A DNA stretch of 64,000 bases, taken from Aquibium oceanicum (GTDB lineage: Bacteria; Pseudomonadota; Alphaproteobacteria; Rhizobiales; Rhizobiaceae). Below, piece by piece: positions 1 to 8,485 of this stretch. Position numbers and translations under genes: made by a program. Each line of letters starts with the position of its first letter. Within the stretch, counting starts at the first letter, position 1. The stretch lies in contig NZ_CP018171.1 of assembly GCF_001889605.1 (NCBI RefSeq), positions 4,362,501 through 4,426,500 on the forward strand, written 5' to 3'. Below the pieces are notes generated by a model. That model was given only the letters and a program-made list of their open reading frames with translations. It ran no database searches and was not told the DNA's origin.

Positions 1-1
1 G

Positions 2-358
2 TTCGACCTCGCCTCACAGCAGGCACGCTGGCTTTCGGTCCGTCAGTCGGCGGTCGCCGGCAACATCGCCAACATGAACACTCCCGGCTACGAGGCGGTC
101 GACGTACAGCCGTTCGAGCGCGTGCTCGAAGGCAGCAAGCTGCGCATGCAGCCGACCGCGCCCGGCCACATCGCGCTCGGCGCCAGGGGCGGCGAGTTCG
201 ACGTCCGTACCGACGAGACGGCGGCGGTTTCGGCCTCCGGCAATTCGGTCACGATCGAGCAGGAACTGGTGAAGGCTGGCGAGGTGCGCCGGGGCTTCGA
301 GATGAACACGGCCATCGTGAAGGCCTTCCACCGCATGATGATGATGACGGTGAGGTAG
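2..358 (+). CDS. flgB: Flagellar basal-body rod protein FlgB (5'-truncated by window edge)
   Basis: C-terminal part of the proximal rod protein FlgB, which joins the MS ring to the rod in the periplasm. The frame is open from base 2 and carries the rod-protein signature [10 protein letters not shown], in which an amphipathic helix precedes the NxxNxxTPGY turn. The C-terminal helix ends in [20 protein letters not shown], typical of FlgB. The start codon lies off the left edge. It is followed 5 bp later by flgC, as in the rhizobial order flgB-flgC-fliE-flgG. Identification rests on this motif and the context. Only the first tens of residues are missing. Confidence 0.93.
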   Translation, partial: FDLASQQARWLSVRQSAVAGNIANMNTPGYEAVDVQPFERVLEGSKLRMQPTAPGHIALGARGGEFDVRTDETAAVSASGNSVTIEQELVKAGEVRRGFEMNTAIVKAFHRMMMMTVR

Positions 359-363
359 AGGCC

Positions 364-780
364 ATGGACCCGCTTTCCCTTTCGGTCAACGTGGCTGCAT
401 CCGGCCTAAACGCGCAGTCGCACCGCCTGCGGGTCGCCTCCGAGAACATCGCCAATGCCCAGTCGACCGGGGATGCGCCCGGCTCGGATCCGTATCAGCG
501 CAAGACGATCACCTTCGCCTCGGCGGTCGATTCGGCGACCGGAGGCTCGTTCGTGCGGGTACAGTCGGTCGACCTCGACAAGTCCGGTTTCCGCGTCGAA
601 TACGAGCCGGGCCACCAGGCGGCGGACGAGAACGGCTTCGTCAAGCTCCCCAACGTGAACGCGCTGGTGGAAATGGCCGACATGTCGGAGGCGAACCGCT
701 CCTATGAGGCCAACCTCCAGGTCATCAAGCAGGCACGCGAGCTGATCTCGATGACGATCGACCTGATGAGGTCGACATGA
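364..780 (+). CDS. flgC: Flagellar basal-body rod protein FlgC
   Basis: Proximal rod protein of 138 residues, the usual family length. The N-terminal rod motif (about residues 8-32: [21 protein letters not shown]) and the C-terminal coiled helix ([20 protein letters not shown]) are both visible. These two ends pack together in the rod. ATG at 364 has a purine-rich stretch (gaggcc) just upstream. The stop overlaps the fliE start by 4 bp (ATGA), which suggests translational coupling. Confidence 0.96.
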   Translation: MDPLSLSVNVAASGLNAQSHRLRVASENIANAQSTGDAPGSDPYQRKTITFASAVDSATGGSFVRVQSVDLDKSGFRVEYEPGHQAADENGFVKLPNVNALVEMADMSEANRSYEANLQVIKQARELISMTIDLMRST

Positions 781-1097
781 TTTCGGGAATCGGCCTCCTC
801 GACGGCCTGACGACGAACCGTCTCGGCGGCAGCGCCACGGGCGGCGTCACCCCGCCTGTCTCGCCGGCCAGCACCGCGACGTCCTTCGCGGCCGCCCTCA
901 ACGAAGCGGCGCTTCGCACGGTGGGCAGCCTGGAAAAGGCCGAGTCCGCTTCCCTCCAGGCCCTGCAAGGCGGCGAGATCCAGACGCGCGAGGTCGTCGA
1001 CGCTGTCATGAGCGCGGAACAATCCCTCCAGGCGGCCATCTCGATCCGCGACAAGATCGTGACCGCCTATCTCGAAATCAGCCGCATGGCGATCTGA
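777..1097 (+). CDS. fliE: Flagellar hook-basal body complex protein FliE
   Basis: FliE (106 residues) is the adaptor between the MS ring and the rod and is exported early by the flagellar type III system. Residues about 40-106 form the conserved helical core, with [12 protein letters not shown], then [30 protein letters not shown], close to the family C-terminus. The N-terminal 30 residues are Gly/Thr-rich linker. The start overlaps the flgC stop, and flgG begins 10 bp after its stop. Confidence 0.93.
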   Translation: MISGIGLLDGLTTNRLGGSATGGVTPPVSPASTATSFAAALNEAALRTVGSLEKAESASLQALQGGEIQTREVVDAVMSAEQSLQAAISIRDKIVTAYLEISRMAI

Positions 1098-1107
1098 GGA
1101 CATTACG

Positions 1108-1896
1108 ATGAAGGCCCTGGCCATCGCAGCGACCGGCATGAACGCCCAGCAACTGAACCTGGAAGTCATCGCCAACAACATCGCCAACATCAACACGACC
1201 GGCTTCAAGCGCGCCCGCGCCGAATTCTCCGACCTGCTCTACCAGACCGAGCGACTGCAGGGCGTGCCGAACCGTGCCGACCAGAGCATCATACCCGAAG
1301 GGGCCAATATCGGCCTGGGCGTGAAGACCTCCGCGATCCGCAACGTGCACATGCAAGGAGCGCTCGCCAGCACCGGCAACAAGTTCGACCTGGCGCTGAC
1401 CGGGCCCGGCTGGTTCCAGATCGAGGCCGCCGACGGCTCGACCCTCTACACCCGCTCGGGCGCCTTCAACACCAACGCGAACGGCGAACTGGTCACCGTC
1501 GACGGTTTCCGCGTCGTTCCGGCGATCGTGGTGCCGGCGCAGACCGTCGAGGTCATCGTCAACAAGTCCGGACAGGTGTTCGCCCGCATCGACGGCCAGG
1601 CGGACCTCCAGGATCTCGGGCAGATCACGCTTGCGACCTTCGCCAACGAGGCCGGTCTCGCCCCGATGGGCGACAACCTTTTCCGCGAGACCACGGCTTC
1701 GGGCGGCGCCACGGTCGGTGTGCCCGGCGATCCGGGCTATGCGGCGATCGAGCAGGGTTACCTGGAGAGCTCGAACGTCGATCCGGTCAAGGAAATCACC
1801 GAGCTGATTTCCGCGCAGCGCGCCTACGAGATGAACTCCAAGGTGATCAAGGCGGCCGACGAAATGGCCTCCGTGGTCTCGCAAAGCATACGGTAG
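1108..1896 (+). CDS. flgG: Flagellar distal rod protein FlgG
   Basis: Distal rod subunit of 262 residues, as expected for FlgG. It has the N-terminal rod helix with [18 protein letters not shown] (about residues 27-44), the long D1/D2 middle containing the [12 protein letters not shown] strand typical of FlgG/FlgF/FlgE, and the C-terminal helix [20 protein letters not shown]. Full length, plus strand, inside the flgBC-fliE-flgGAI operon. Confidence 0.97.
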   Translation: MKALAIAATGMNAQQLNLEVIANNIANINTTGFKRARAEFSDLLYQTERLQGVPNRADQSIIPEGANIGLGVKTSAIRNVHMQGALASTGNKFDLALTGPGWFQIEAADGSTLYTRSGAFNTNANGELVTVDGFRVVPAIVVPAQTVEVIVNKSGQVFARIDGQADLQDLGQITLATFANEAGLAPMGDNLFRETTASGGATVGVPGDPGYAAIEQGYLESSNVDPVKEITELISAQRAYEMNSKVIKAADEMASVVSQSIR

Positions 1897-1900
1897 GACG

Positions 1901-2371
1901 ATGCCGAACCCGCTCATGGCTCTTTTGCGCTCGGCGCTCGCAGCGTTCGTGCTCAGCACCGTCGCCGGGCACGCCGCTGCGCAGGAGATGGCCGTCATTC
2001 CCAAGCGCGTCATCTATCCGGGCGAGACGATCGAGGTCGCCGCGCTGTCGGAGGTGCCGCTTCGCCGCTCGAGCCGCATCACCACCTCGATCGCCATGTA
2101 TGTCGACCAGATCGACGGAATGGTCGCCAAGCGCACGCTGCTGCCCGGCAAGCTGATCCCGCTGAGCTCGGTTCGCGAGGCCTACCTGGTGGAGGCTGGA
2201 GCGCCGGTGCGGGTGAACTACGTCGAAGGCTCCCTGCAGATCTCGACGGTCGGCGTGCCGTTGCAGCCGGGTGCCGCGGGCGACGTCGTGCGCGTGCGCA
2301 ATTCCGAGAGCGGCGCGGTGCTGACCGGCACCGTCATGGTCGACGGAACGATAAGGGTCGGCGGACTATGA
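1901..2371 (+). CDS. flgA: Flagellar P-ring assembly chaperone FlgA
   Basis: Periplasmic chaperone for P-ring formation. Residues 1-27 are a signal peptide ending AAAQ. The rest is an SAF-like domain: IPKRVIYPGETIEVAALSEV, then a ChapFlgA core ending RVRNSESGAVLTGTVMVDGTIRV, the family C-terminus. At 156 residues it is shorter than the enterobacterial protein of about 220 but normal for rhizobia. ATG follows the flgG stop by 4 bp, and the stop overlaps flgI by 4 bp. Confidence 0.93.
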   Translation: MPNPLMALLRSALAAFVLSTVAGHAAAQEMAVIPKRVIYPGETIEVAALSEVPLRRSSRITTSIAMYVDQIDGMVAKRTLLPGKLIPLSSVREAYLVEAGAPVRVNYVEGSLQISTVGVPLQPGAAGDVVRVRNSESGAVLTGTVMVDGTIRVGGL

Positions 2372-3570
2372 TCGCCAGATGGACTTCGACCATCCTCGCG
2401 GCGGCCTGTCTGCTCGCCGCCCCGGTGCTGGCCGCCGACTTGCGGCCCGGCACCGCCGGCGAGGGCAATTTTCGCGTCAATGTCGCGGCATCCGGCGGTC
2501 CGTCGGAGCTGCCGGACCGGATCGGTCCCGTTTCGCGCATCAAGGATATCGCGACCCTTCTGACGGCGCGTGACAACCAGCTGATCGGCTACGGCCTGGT
2601 GATCGGGCTGCAAGGCTCCGGCGACGGGCTGCGCAACTCGCCCTTCACCGAGCAGTCCATCCGCGCCATGCTTCAGAACCTCGGCATCGCCATGGAAGGC
2701 GGGCAGGCGCGGGCCAAGAACGTCGCCGCCGTCATCGTCACCGCGAACCTGCCGCCCTTCGTGCAGTCCGGGGCGCGCATAGACGTTTCCGTGTCGTCAC
2801 TGGGCGACGCATCGTCGCTGCAGGGCGGGACGCTGGTGATGACGCCGCTGCGCGCGCCCGACGGCGAGATCTACGCGGTCGCGCAGGGTCCCGTCTTCGT
2901 GTCGGGGTTCAGCGTGCAGGGACAGGCGGAGACGCTGACGAAGGGCGTTCCGACCTCCGGCCGCATCCCGAGCGGCGCGATCGTGGAGCGGCAGGTCGAC
3001 GCGCGCTTCAACGACGACACCGTCCTGACCATGCAGCTGCGCAATCCGGATTTCTCGACCACGATCCGCGTGACCGACACGATCAACGCCTACACGCAGA
3101 GCCGTTTCGGCAAGCGCACGGCCGCCGAGCAGGACTCGCGCACCATCCTGATCAACCGGCCAACGGAAGTCTCCGCCGCGCGCTTCGTCGCCGAACTCGA
3201 AAACCTGCTGGTCGAGACCGACACCCCCGCCCGCGTCGTCGTCGACGAGCGGACCGGGACGATCGTCATCGGCCAGGACGTGAAGATATCGCAGGTCGCG
3301 GTGAGCCACGGCCAGCTGACGGTGAGGATCACCGAGCAGCCGCAGATCGTGCAGCCGGCCCCGTTCTCCGACGGCGTCACCGCCGAGGAACCCTCCACCA
3401 CCATCGACGCCCAGCAGGCCGGCGGACAGGTCGCCATGCTGGAAGGCCCCGACCTGCAGACCCTGGTCTCGGGGCTGAACCGCATCGGCGTGAAGCCGGA
3501 CGGGATCATCGCGATCCTCCAGGGCATCAAGTCGGCGGGCGCACTCCAGGCCGAACTCGTCCTCCAGTAG
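2368..3570 (+). CDS. flgI: Flagellar P-ring protein FlgI
   Basis: P-ring subunit (400 residues) that forms the periplasmic bushing around the rod. A signal peptide covers residues 1-22 (LLAAPVLA cleavage region). The mature protein shows the family hallmarks SRIKDIATLLTARDNQLIGYGLVIGLQGSGDG, the ASSLQGGTLVMTPL segment and the C-terminal LVSGLNRIGVKPDGIIAILQ. The start lies inside the flgA stop (ATGA), so translation is probably coupled to that of its chaperone. motE begins 10 bp downstream. Confidence 0.97.
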   Translation: MIARWTSTILAAACLLAAPVLAADLRPGTAGEGNFRVNVAASGGPSELPDRIGPVSRIKDIATLLTARDNQLIGYGLVIGLQGSGDGLRNSPFTEQSIRAMLQNLGIAMEGGQARAKNVAAVIVTANLPPFVQSGARIDVSVSSLGDASSLQGGTLVMTPLRAPDGEIYAVAQGPVFVSGFSVQGQAETLTKGVPTSGRIPSGAIVERQVDARFNDDTVLTMQLRNPDFSTTIRVTDTINAYTQSRFGKRTAAEQDSRTILINRPTEVSAARFVAELENLLVETDTPARVVVDERTGTIVIGQDVKISQVAVSHGQLTVRITEQPQIVQPAPFSDGVTAEEPSTTIDAQQAGGQVAMLEGPDLQTLVSGLNRIGVKPDGIIAILQGIKSAGALQAELVLQ

Positions 3571-3580
3571 AGCCGCCTCG

Positions 3581-4114
3581 ATGACAGCCCTCCCTTCCCC
3601 GCCGAAATCCCGAACCGCCAGGGCCGCGTCCATCGCCGCCCTGGCCTTCGGTACGGGCTTGGCCGTTTTAGCCGTCACCGGCAACATGGCCGGCGCGCAG
3701 GATCTTCCGGGCAAGATGACGGACGAGGTGCGCGAGTTCTGCGCCAACATCGTCGATGCGGCGCGCGACCGGCGCTATGCGGTGCAGACCAAGGAGCTGG
3801 AAGACCTGCGCGGCGAGATCGACGAGCGAATCGCCGCGCTCGAGGCCAAGCGCGCCGAATACGAGGACTGGCTCGAAAGGCGCAAGGAAGTGATCGAGGC
3901 CGCCGAGGACAGCGTCGTCGGCATCTATTCGCGCATGCGCCCCGACGCGGCCGCCGAACGCATGGAAAAGCTGGACGCCAGCCTCGCCGCCGCGATCCTG
4001 CTGAAGCTCAATCATCGCCAGGCCGGCATCATACTGAACGAGATGGACAGCCGGGCGGCGGCGCAGCTCACCAGCATCATCGCCGACGTCGCCAAATCCG
4101 AGGACCCCTCATGA
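3581..4114 (+). CDS. motE: MotE, periplasmic chaperone of MotC
   Basis: A 177-residue secreted protein matching rhizobial MotE, known in Sinorhizobium meliloti as the chaperone that folds the motor protein MotC. There is a hydrophobic N-terminal segment (residues 17-38), then a charged coiled coil (about 65-105, ELEDLRGEIDERIAALEAKR) and a C-terminal MgtE-N-like segment (MRPDAAAERMEKLDASLAAAILLKLNHRQAGIILNEMD). Its place between flgI and flgH is the rhizobial arrangement. motC itself lies 8 kb downstream. Confidence 0.88.
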   Translation: MTALPSPPKSRTARAASIAALAFGTGLAVLAVTGNMAGAQDLPGKMTDEVREFCANIVDAARDRRYAVQTKELEDLRGEIDERIAALEAKRAEYEDWLERRKEVIEAAEDSVVGIYSRMRPDAAAERMEKLDASLAAAILLKLNHRQAGIILNEMDSRAAAQLTSIIADVAKSEDPS

Positions 4115-4815
4115 ACCGCATCGCTATTCTCGGCATCGCCTGCCTGACTCTCGGGGGTTGTGCCGGAGAACTGCGCGACATCGGCCGCCCGCCGGCGCTT
4201 TCGGCCGTAGGGTCGGGGCTGGAACCGGCGTCGGCGACCGCCTACGCCTATCCGGAGCCGCCCGCGGCACCCGTCAAGCGCTTTTCGCTGTGGGACGACG
4301 AGCAGAGCCAGCTCTTCAAGGACGCCCGCGCCCTGTCGGTCGGCGACATCCTGACGGTCTTCATATCGATCAACGACAAGGCAACCCTCAACAACGAGTC
4401 CGACAGGTCGCGCACCTCGAAGCGCACCTTCGGCATCGGCGGCGGCTACGACTGGGACGGCGTCGGCTCCAGCGGGGCGGCCGATTTCGACCTGAACTCG
4501 AAGTCCGATTCCACCGGTTCCGGCGCCACCGCGCGATCGGAGAACATCCGGTTGTCGGTCGCCGCGGTGGTGACCGAGGTGCTGCCGAACGGCAACCTTA
4601 TCATCCGCGGCTCGCAGGAGGTGCGGGTCAATGCCGAGCTCCGGATTCTCACCATCGCCGGCATCGTGCGTCCCGCCGACATCGGTGCGCAGAACTCCAT
4701 ACCCTACGAGCGCATTGCCGAAGCGCGCATATCCTATGGCGGCCGCGGACGTCTGACCGAAGTCCAGCAACCGGCCTACGGCCAGCAGATCCTCGACATC
4801 ATCTCTCCGTTCTGA
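4111..4815 (+). CDS. flgH: Flagellar L-ring lipoprotein FlgH
   Basis: Outer-membrane L-ring lipoprotein (234 residues). The N-terminus is a lipoprotein signal with lipobox LGGC, acylated Cys at residue 17. The body carries SLWDDEQSQLFKDARALSVGDILTV, the conserved IxDKATLNNE segment and the ending GRLTEVQQPAYGQQILDIISPF, all diagnostic of FlgH. It overlaps the motE stop by 4 bp. fliL follows after 10 bp. Confidence 0.97.
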   Translation: MNRIAILGIACLTLGGCAGELRDIGRPPALSAVGSGLEPASATAYAYPEPPAAPVKRFSLWDDEQSQLFKDARALSVGDILTVFISINDKATLNNESDRSRTSKRTFGIGGGYDWDGVGSSGAADFDLNSKSDSTGSGATARSENIRLSVAAVVTEVLPNGNLIIRGSQEVRVNAELRILTIAGIVRPADIGAQNSIPYERIAEARISYGGRGRLTEVQQPAYGQQILDIISPF

Positions 4816-4825
4816 GCCTTCACCC

Positions 4826-5380
4826 ATGTCGCTCGACGCAGCCGAAGCCGCCAACCAGAAGAAGGGACCATCCATGATGGTCCAGGCAGCGGTTCTCGTC
4901 GTGCTGACGCTCGTGGCCGTCGGCGGCGGATGGTTCGCCGGCATGAACCTGCGGAGCGGCGAGCCGGTCGAACCCGAACCGATCAAGATCGCCGTGGACC
5001 CGCTACCCGGCGAAGCAGCCGAAGGCGGGGACGAGGGTCACGGCGAGGAGAGCGGCGGGGAAGCGCACGAAGGCGAGGACGGGGAGATCAAGCTCATCCC
5101 GCGGCTGGTGCCCATGGAGCCGATCACGACCAATCTCGCGGCACCGGCCGACATCTGGGTCCGCATGGAAATCTCGATCGTCTTTTCGGCGCCGCCGCCA
5201 TCCGACCTGGTGCGCACCATCCATCAGGATCTGCTCGCCTACATGCGCACCGTCTCGCTCCAGCAGGTCCAGGGTGCCAGCGGCTTCCAGCATCTCAAGA
5301 CCGACCTCGAGGAACGGGCGCAGATCCGCAGCGACGGCCTCGCGACCCAGCTCATGATCCGGACCCTTCTGTTCGAATGA
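4826..5380 (+). CDS. fliL: Flagellar basal-body-associated protein FliL
   Basis: Single-pass inner-membrane protein of the stator surroundings, 184 residues. One transmembrane helix (about residues 17-37, MVQAAVLVVLTLVAVGGGWF) is followed by a Gly/Glu-rich acidic linker (about 50-86) and the FliL periplasmic domain, ending in DLEERAQIRSDGLATQLMIRTLLFE. The linker is strongly acidic. The stop overlaps the fliP start by 4 bp. Confidence 0.93.
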   Translation: MSLDAAEAANQKKGPSMMVQAAVLVVLTLVAVGGGWFAGMNLRSGEPVEPEPIKIAVDPLPGEAAEGGDEGHGEESGGEAHEGEDGEIKLIPRLVPMEPITTNLAAPADIWVRMEISIVFSAPPPSDLVRTIHQDLLAYMRTVSLQQVQGASGFQHLKTDLEERAQIRSDGLATQLMIRTLLFE

Positions 5381-6114
5381 GAAAGCTCCTGCTCGCCGGC
5401 GGCGCACTGCTTCTCCTGACCGGCGGGGCGCTGGCGCAGCAGCTCGACCTCGGACAGCTGACCGACGGGCTGCAAGGCCAGACTGTCGGCACCATCATCC
5501 AGCTCTTCGCACTGCTGACGGTCCTGTCGATCGCGCCGGGCCTGCTCATCATGGTGACGAGCTTCACGCGCTTCGTCATCGCGTTCTCGATCCTGCGCGC
5601 GGGCATCGGCCTCCAGACCACGCCGGCGAACCTGATCCTGATCAGCCTCGCCCTCTTCATGACCTTCTACGTCATGGCTCCGACCTTCGACCAGGCCTGG
5701 AACAACGGCGTGAGGCCGCTGGTGAACAATGAGATCAGCGAAGCGGAAGCGTTCGAACGCATCTCCGATCCCTTCCGATCCTTCATGCTCGACAACGTGC
5801 GCCAGGAGGACTTCAACCTCTTCGCCGACCTCGCCCGCGAGCGCGGCCAGACGGTCGTCACCGGCGAGGCGGTCGACCTGCGGATCCTGGTGCCCGCCTT
5901 CATGATTTCGGAGATCAGGCGCGGCTTCGAGATCGGGTTCCTGATCGTCCTACCGTTCCTCGTGATCGATCTCGTCGTGGCGACCGTGACCATGGCGATG
6001 GGCATGATGATGCTGCCGCCCACGGTCATCTCCCTGCCGTTCAAGATCCTCTTCTTCGTCCTGATCGACGGATGGAATCTGCTCGTCGGCAGTCTGGTGC
6101 GGTCGTTCAACTGA
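5377..6114 (+). CDS. fliP: Flagellar type III export gate protein FliP
   Basis: Core subunit of the FliPQR export gate in the inner membrane, 245 residues. The start at 5377 was chosen because it overlaps the fliL stop (ATGA) and gives a signal peptide (MRKLLLAGGALLLLTGGALA). The same frame is open further upstream, but that part reads across fliL. Family motifs are present: IAPGLLIMVTSFTRFVIAFSILR, LALFMTFYVM, ILVPAFMISEIRRGFEIGF and the C-terminal MMLPPTVISLPFKILFFVLIDGW. This is the last gene before the flagellins. Confidence 0.97.
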   Translation: MRKLLLAGGALLLLTGGALAQQLDLGQLTDGLQGQTVGTIIQLFALLTVLSIAPGLLIMVTSFTRFVIAFSILRAGIGLQTTPANLILISLALFMTFYVMAPTFDQAWNNGVRPLVNNEISEAEAFERISDPFRSFMLDNVRQEDFNLFADLARERGQTVVTGEAVDLRILVPAFMISEIRRGFEIGFLIVLPFLVIDLVVATVTMAMGMMMLPPTVISLPFKILFFVLIDGWNLLVGSLVRSFN

Positions 6115-6240
6115 CGCCGGCAAGGTTTCGTTAATCTCTTCGGCAGATTCCTTCCGAACATTATCGGTTTGGTAAATTTTCCCTGTCACAACGTCTTCAT
6201 TCAAGGCGGATCGGTAACCATAGTATTGAGTTTCCGAGTG

Positions 6241-6282
6241 GCATGATGCCGAGCCGTCTTACCGGTCAAGTCCGGTATGTCC
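6241..6282 (+). promoter_or_regulatory. Conserved flagellin leader element, copy 1
   Basis: This 42-bp block recurs 5' of the second flagellin gene (7357-7398) with about 35 identical positions. It contains the inverted repeat TACCGG (6260-6265), a 6-nt loop and CCGGTA (6272-6277). The arms are identical in both copies while the loop differs, as expected for an RNA hairpin. It ends about 34-38 nt before the ATG. In Caulobacter FlbT acts on flagellin mRNA leaders, and flbT lies downstream here, so FlbT binding is a reasonable inference, untested. Confidence 0.6.
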
Positions 6283-6315
6283 CTGTAGCGTTAGTTCAGT
6301 TAGGGACAGTTCCCA

Positions 6316-7245
6316 ATGTCGAGTATCATGACCAACGCGTCGGCTATGACGGCGCTCAAGACCCTCCAGTCCACCAACCAGCAGCTCGAAACCACCCAGG
6401 CCCGCATTTCCACCGGCTACCGCGTTTCCGAAGCTTCCGACAATGCCGCCTACTGGTCGATCGCCACCACGATGCGTTCGGACAACAAGGCACTCTCCAC
6501 CGTCCAGGACGCTCTCGGTCTCGGCGCCGCAAAGGTCGACACGGCCTATACCGGCATCAAGGCGGCGATCGAGGTCGTCGACGAGATCAAGACGAAACTC
6601 GTCGCCGCCCGCGAACCGGGCGTCGACCGCGCGAAGATCCAGGCGGAGATCACCGCTCTCCAGGGTCAGCTGGTCAGCAACGCGGCCGCTTCCAGCTTCT
6701 CCGGCGAGAACTGGCTCTCGGTCGATTCCAGCGTCGCCGACTACAACTCCACCCGCTCGATCGTCGCATCCTTCACCCGTGCCGGCGACGGCACGGTCTC
6801 GGTCGGGACGATCAGCATCGAGGTCGACAGCGCCAAGCTGTTCGACGCCAACGACCAGTCGGGCATCCTCGACACGGTATCCACCACCACCAACGGTGCC
6901 GTGGATTACTCGGTCTCCGACCTCGATATCTCCGCCCTGACCAACTCCGACGCGGATCTCGCCGACCTCGATGAGATGATCAGCACGGTCGACACTGCGC
7001 TGGCCTCCATGACCACCGCGGCGTCCGACCTGGGCGCCACCAAGAAGCGCGTGGATCTTCAGAGCACCTTCGTCTCCAACCTCATGGATACGATCGACCG
7101 CGGCGTGGGTGCGCTGGTCGATGCCGACATGAACAAGGAATCGACCCGCCTCCAGGCGCTTCAGGTTCAGCAGCAGCTTGGCATCCAGGCGCTGACGATC
7201 GCCAATGGCAACTCGCAGACCATCCTGTCGCTCTTCCGCGGGTAA
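6316..7245 (+). CDS. fla: Flagellin (first of two tandem copies)
   Basis: Filament subunit, 309 residues, exported through the flagellar type III gate. It has the flagellin N-domain (MSSIMTNASAMTALKTLQST, then RISTGYRVSEASDNAAYWSI) and C-domain (DLGATKKRVDLQ, then LQALQVQQQLGIQALTIANG, NSQTILSLFR). The variable middle is short, as in rhizobial complex-filament flagellins. It is preceded by a 200-bp untranslated region with the conserved leader hairpin and followed by a strong terminator. It is close in sequence to the second copy at 7428, with clustered differences around residues 140-165 and 248-262. Confidence 0.97.
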   Translation: MSSIMTNASAMTALKTLQSTNQQLETTQARISTGYRVSEASDNAAYWSIATTMRSDNKALSTVQDALGLGAAKVDTAYTGIKAAIEVVDEIKTKLVAAREPGVDRAKIQAEITALQGQLVSNAAASSFSGENWLSVDSSVADYNSTRSIVASFTRAGDGTVSVGTISIEVDSAKLFDANDQSGILDTVSTTTNGAVDYSVSDLDISALTNSDADLADLDEMISTVDTALASMTTAASDLGATKKRVDLQSTFVSNLMDTIDRGVGALVDADMNKESTRLQALQVQQQLGIQALTIANGNSQTILSLFRG

Positions 7246-7274
7246 CCGTTCGTTAAACACGGCACTTAACGGAA

Positions 7275-7312
7275 GCAAAATGTCCCGGCTGTATAAGGTC
7301 GGGACATTTTGC
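7275..7312 (+). terminator. Factor-independent terminator after flagellin 1
   Basis: A perfect 13-bp inverted repeat: gcaaaatgtcccg at 7275-7287 and its complement at 7300-7312, with a 12-nt loop. The A-run in the left arm and T-run in the right arm would work as a terminator in either direction. It sits 30 bp after the flagellin stop and separates the two flagellin transcripts. Confidence 0.8.
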
Positions 7313-7356
7313 GTTTCAGGACGGATCGACGCCCCCTTTGTACGGGTCCTCGACAG

Positions 7357-7398
7357 GCATGACGCCGCGCCGTCTTACCGGATCAGCCCGGTATGTCG
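7357..7398 (+). promoter_or_regulatory. Conserved flagellin leader element, copy 2
   Basis: Second copy of the leader block at 6241-6282. The stem TACCGG (7376-7381) and CCGGTA (7388-7393) encloses a 6-nt loop that differs from copy 1, so arms are conserved and loop is not. It lies 34 nt before the flagellin 2 ATG at 7428 and downstream of the flagellin 1 terminator, so this gene has its own promoter and leader. Confidence 0.6.
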
Positions 7399-7427
7399 AG
7401 TAATTGCGTTTAGTACAGGGGACCACC

Positions 7428-8354
7428 ATGTCGAGTATCATGACGAACGCGTCGGCTATGACCGCGCTCAAGACCCTCCAGTCCACCAACAAGAACCTCG
7501 AGACCACCCAGGCCCGCATCTCCACCGGCTACCGCGTTTCCGAAGCTTCCGACAACGCCGCCTACTGGTCGATCGCCACCACGATGCGTTCCGACAACAA
7601 GGCGCTTTCGACCGTCAAGGACGCGCTCGGACTGGGCGCCGCCAAGATCGACACCGCCTATACCGGTACCAAGGCCGCGATCGAAGTCGTCGACGAGATC
7701 AAGTCCAAGCTGGTCGCCGCTCGTGAGCCTGGTGTCGACCGGGCGAAGATCCAGTCGGAAATCACCGCTCTCCAGGGCCAGCTGACCAGCAACGCCGCTG
7801 CGTCGAGCTTCTCCGGCGAAAACTGGCTGTCGGTCGACTCCAGCGCCGCCGACTACAACGCCACGAAGTCGATCGTGTCGTCGTTCACCCGAGCCGCCGA
7901 CAGCTCCGTCTCGATCGGTACGATTGCCATCGACGTCAGTTCCGTGAAGCTGTTCGACGCCAACGACCAGTCGGGCATCCTCGACGCCGTATCCACCACC
8001 ACCAACGGCGCCGTCGACTACTCGGTCTCCGACCTCGACATCTCCGCCCTGACCAACTCCGACGCGGATCTCGCCGATCTCGACGAGATGATCAGCACGG
8101 TCGATACGGCTCTGGCCTCCATGACGACGGCCGCTTCGGACCTCGGTGCCGCCAAGAAGCGCATCGACATGCAGACGGAGTTCACCACCAACCTCATGGA
8201 CACAATCGACCGTGGCGTGGGTTCGCTGGTCGATGCCGACATGAACAAGGAATCGACCCGCCTGCAGGCGCTCCAGGTGCAGCAGCAGCTGGGCATCCAG
8301 GCGCTGTCGATCGCCAACGGCAACTCGCAGACGATCCTGTCGCTCTTCCGCTAA
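7428..8354 (+). CDS. fla: Flagellin (second tandem copy)
   Basis: Second filament subunit, 308 residues. The start at 7428 gives the same MSSIMTNASAM N-terminus as the first copy. An in-frame TTG at 7404 would add eight residues without family support and lies inside the leader. N- and C-terminal D0/D1 domains are almost identical to copy 1. The centre differs in a few patches (for example ATKSIVSSFTRAADSSVSIG). Two hairpins follow its stop. Rhizobia often assemble filaments from several related flagellins. Confidence 0.97.
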   Translation: MSSIMTNASAMTALKTLQSTNKNLETTQARISTGYRVSEASDNAAYWSIATTMRSDNKALSTVKDALGLGAAKIDTAYTGTKAAIEVVDEIKSKLVAAREPGVDRAKIQSEITALQGQLTSNAAASSFSGENWLSVDSSAADYNATKSIVSSFTRAADSSVSIGTIAIDVSSVKLFDANDQSGILDAVSTTTNGAVDYSVSDLDISALTNSDADLADLDEMISTVDTALASMTTAASDLGAAKKRIDMQTEFTTNLMDTIDRGVGSLVDADMNKESTRLQALQVQQQLGIQALSIANGNSQTILSLFR

Positions 8355-8364
8355 GGGTTCTAAC

Positions 8365-8420
8365 GGCGTCCGGTCCGCCGGACGCCACCTCCAGTCGGGC
8401 CGCTTCCCTGGAAGCGGCCC
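8365..8420 (+). terminator. Double hairpin terminator after flagellin 2
   Basis: Two stem-loops in series. The first is ggcgtccgg at 8365-8373 with its complement at 8378-8386. The second is an 11-bp GC-rich stem, gggccgcttcc at 8397-8407 with its complement at 8410-8420, followed by a short A/T stretch (gatatcatttt). It probably ends flagellin transcription before fliF. Confidence 0.7.
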
Positions 8421-8485
8421 GATATCATTTTCGCACAAGGTTCAGCCACTAGTCTCCCGAAGCCTGTCATTCGGGAATCCGACCT

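Noticed and set aside
4930-5376. N-terminal extension of fliP
   Set aside because: The frame is open upstream but reads across fliL in another frame and is Arg/Gly-rich. The ATG at 5377 gives a signal peptide and an ATGA overlap.
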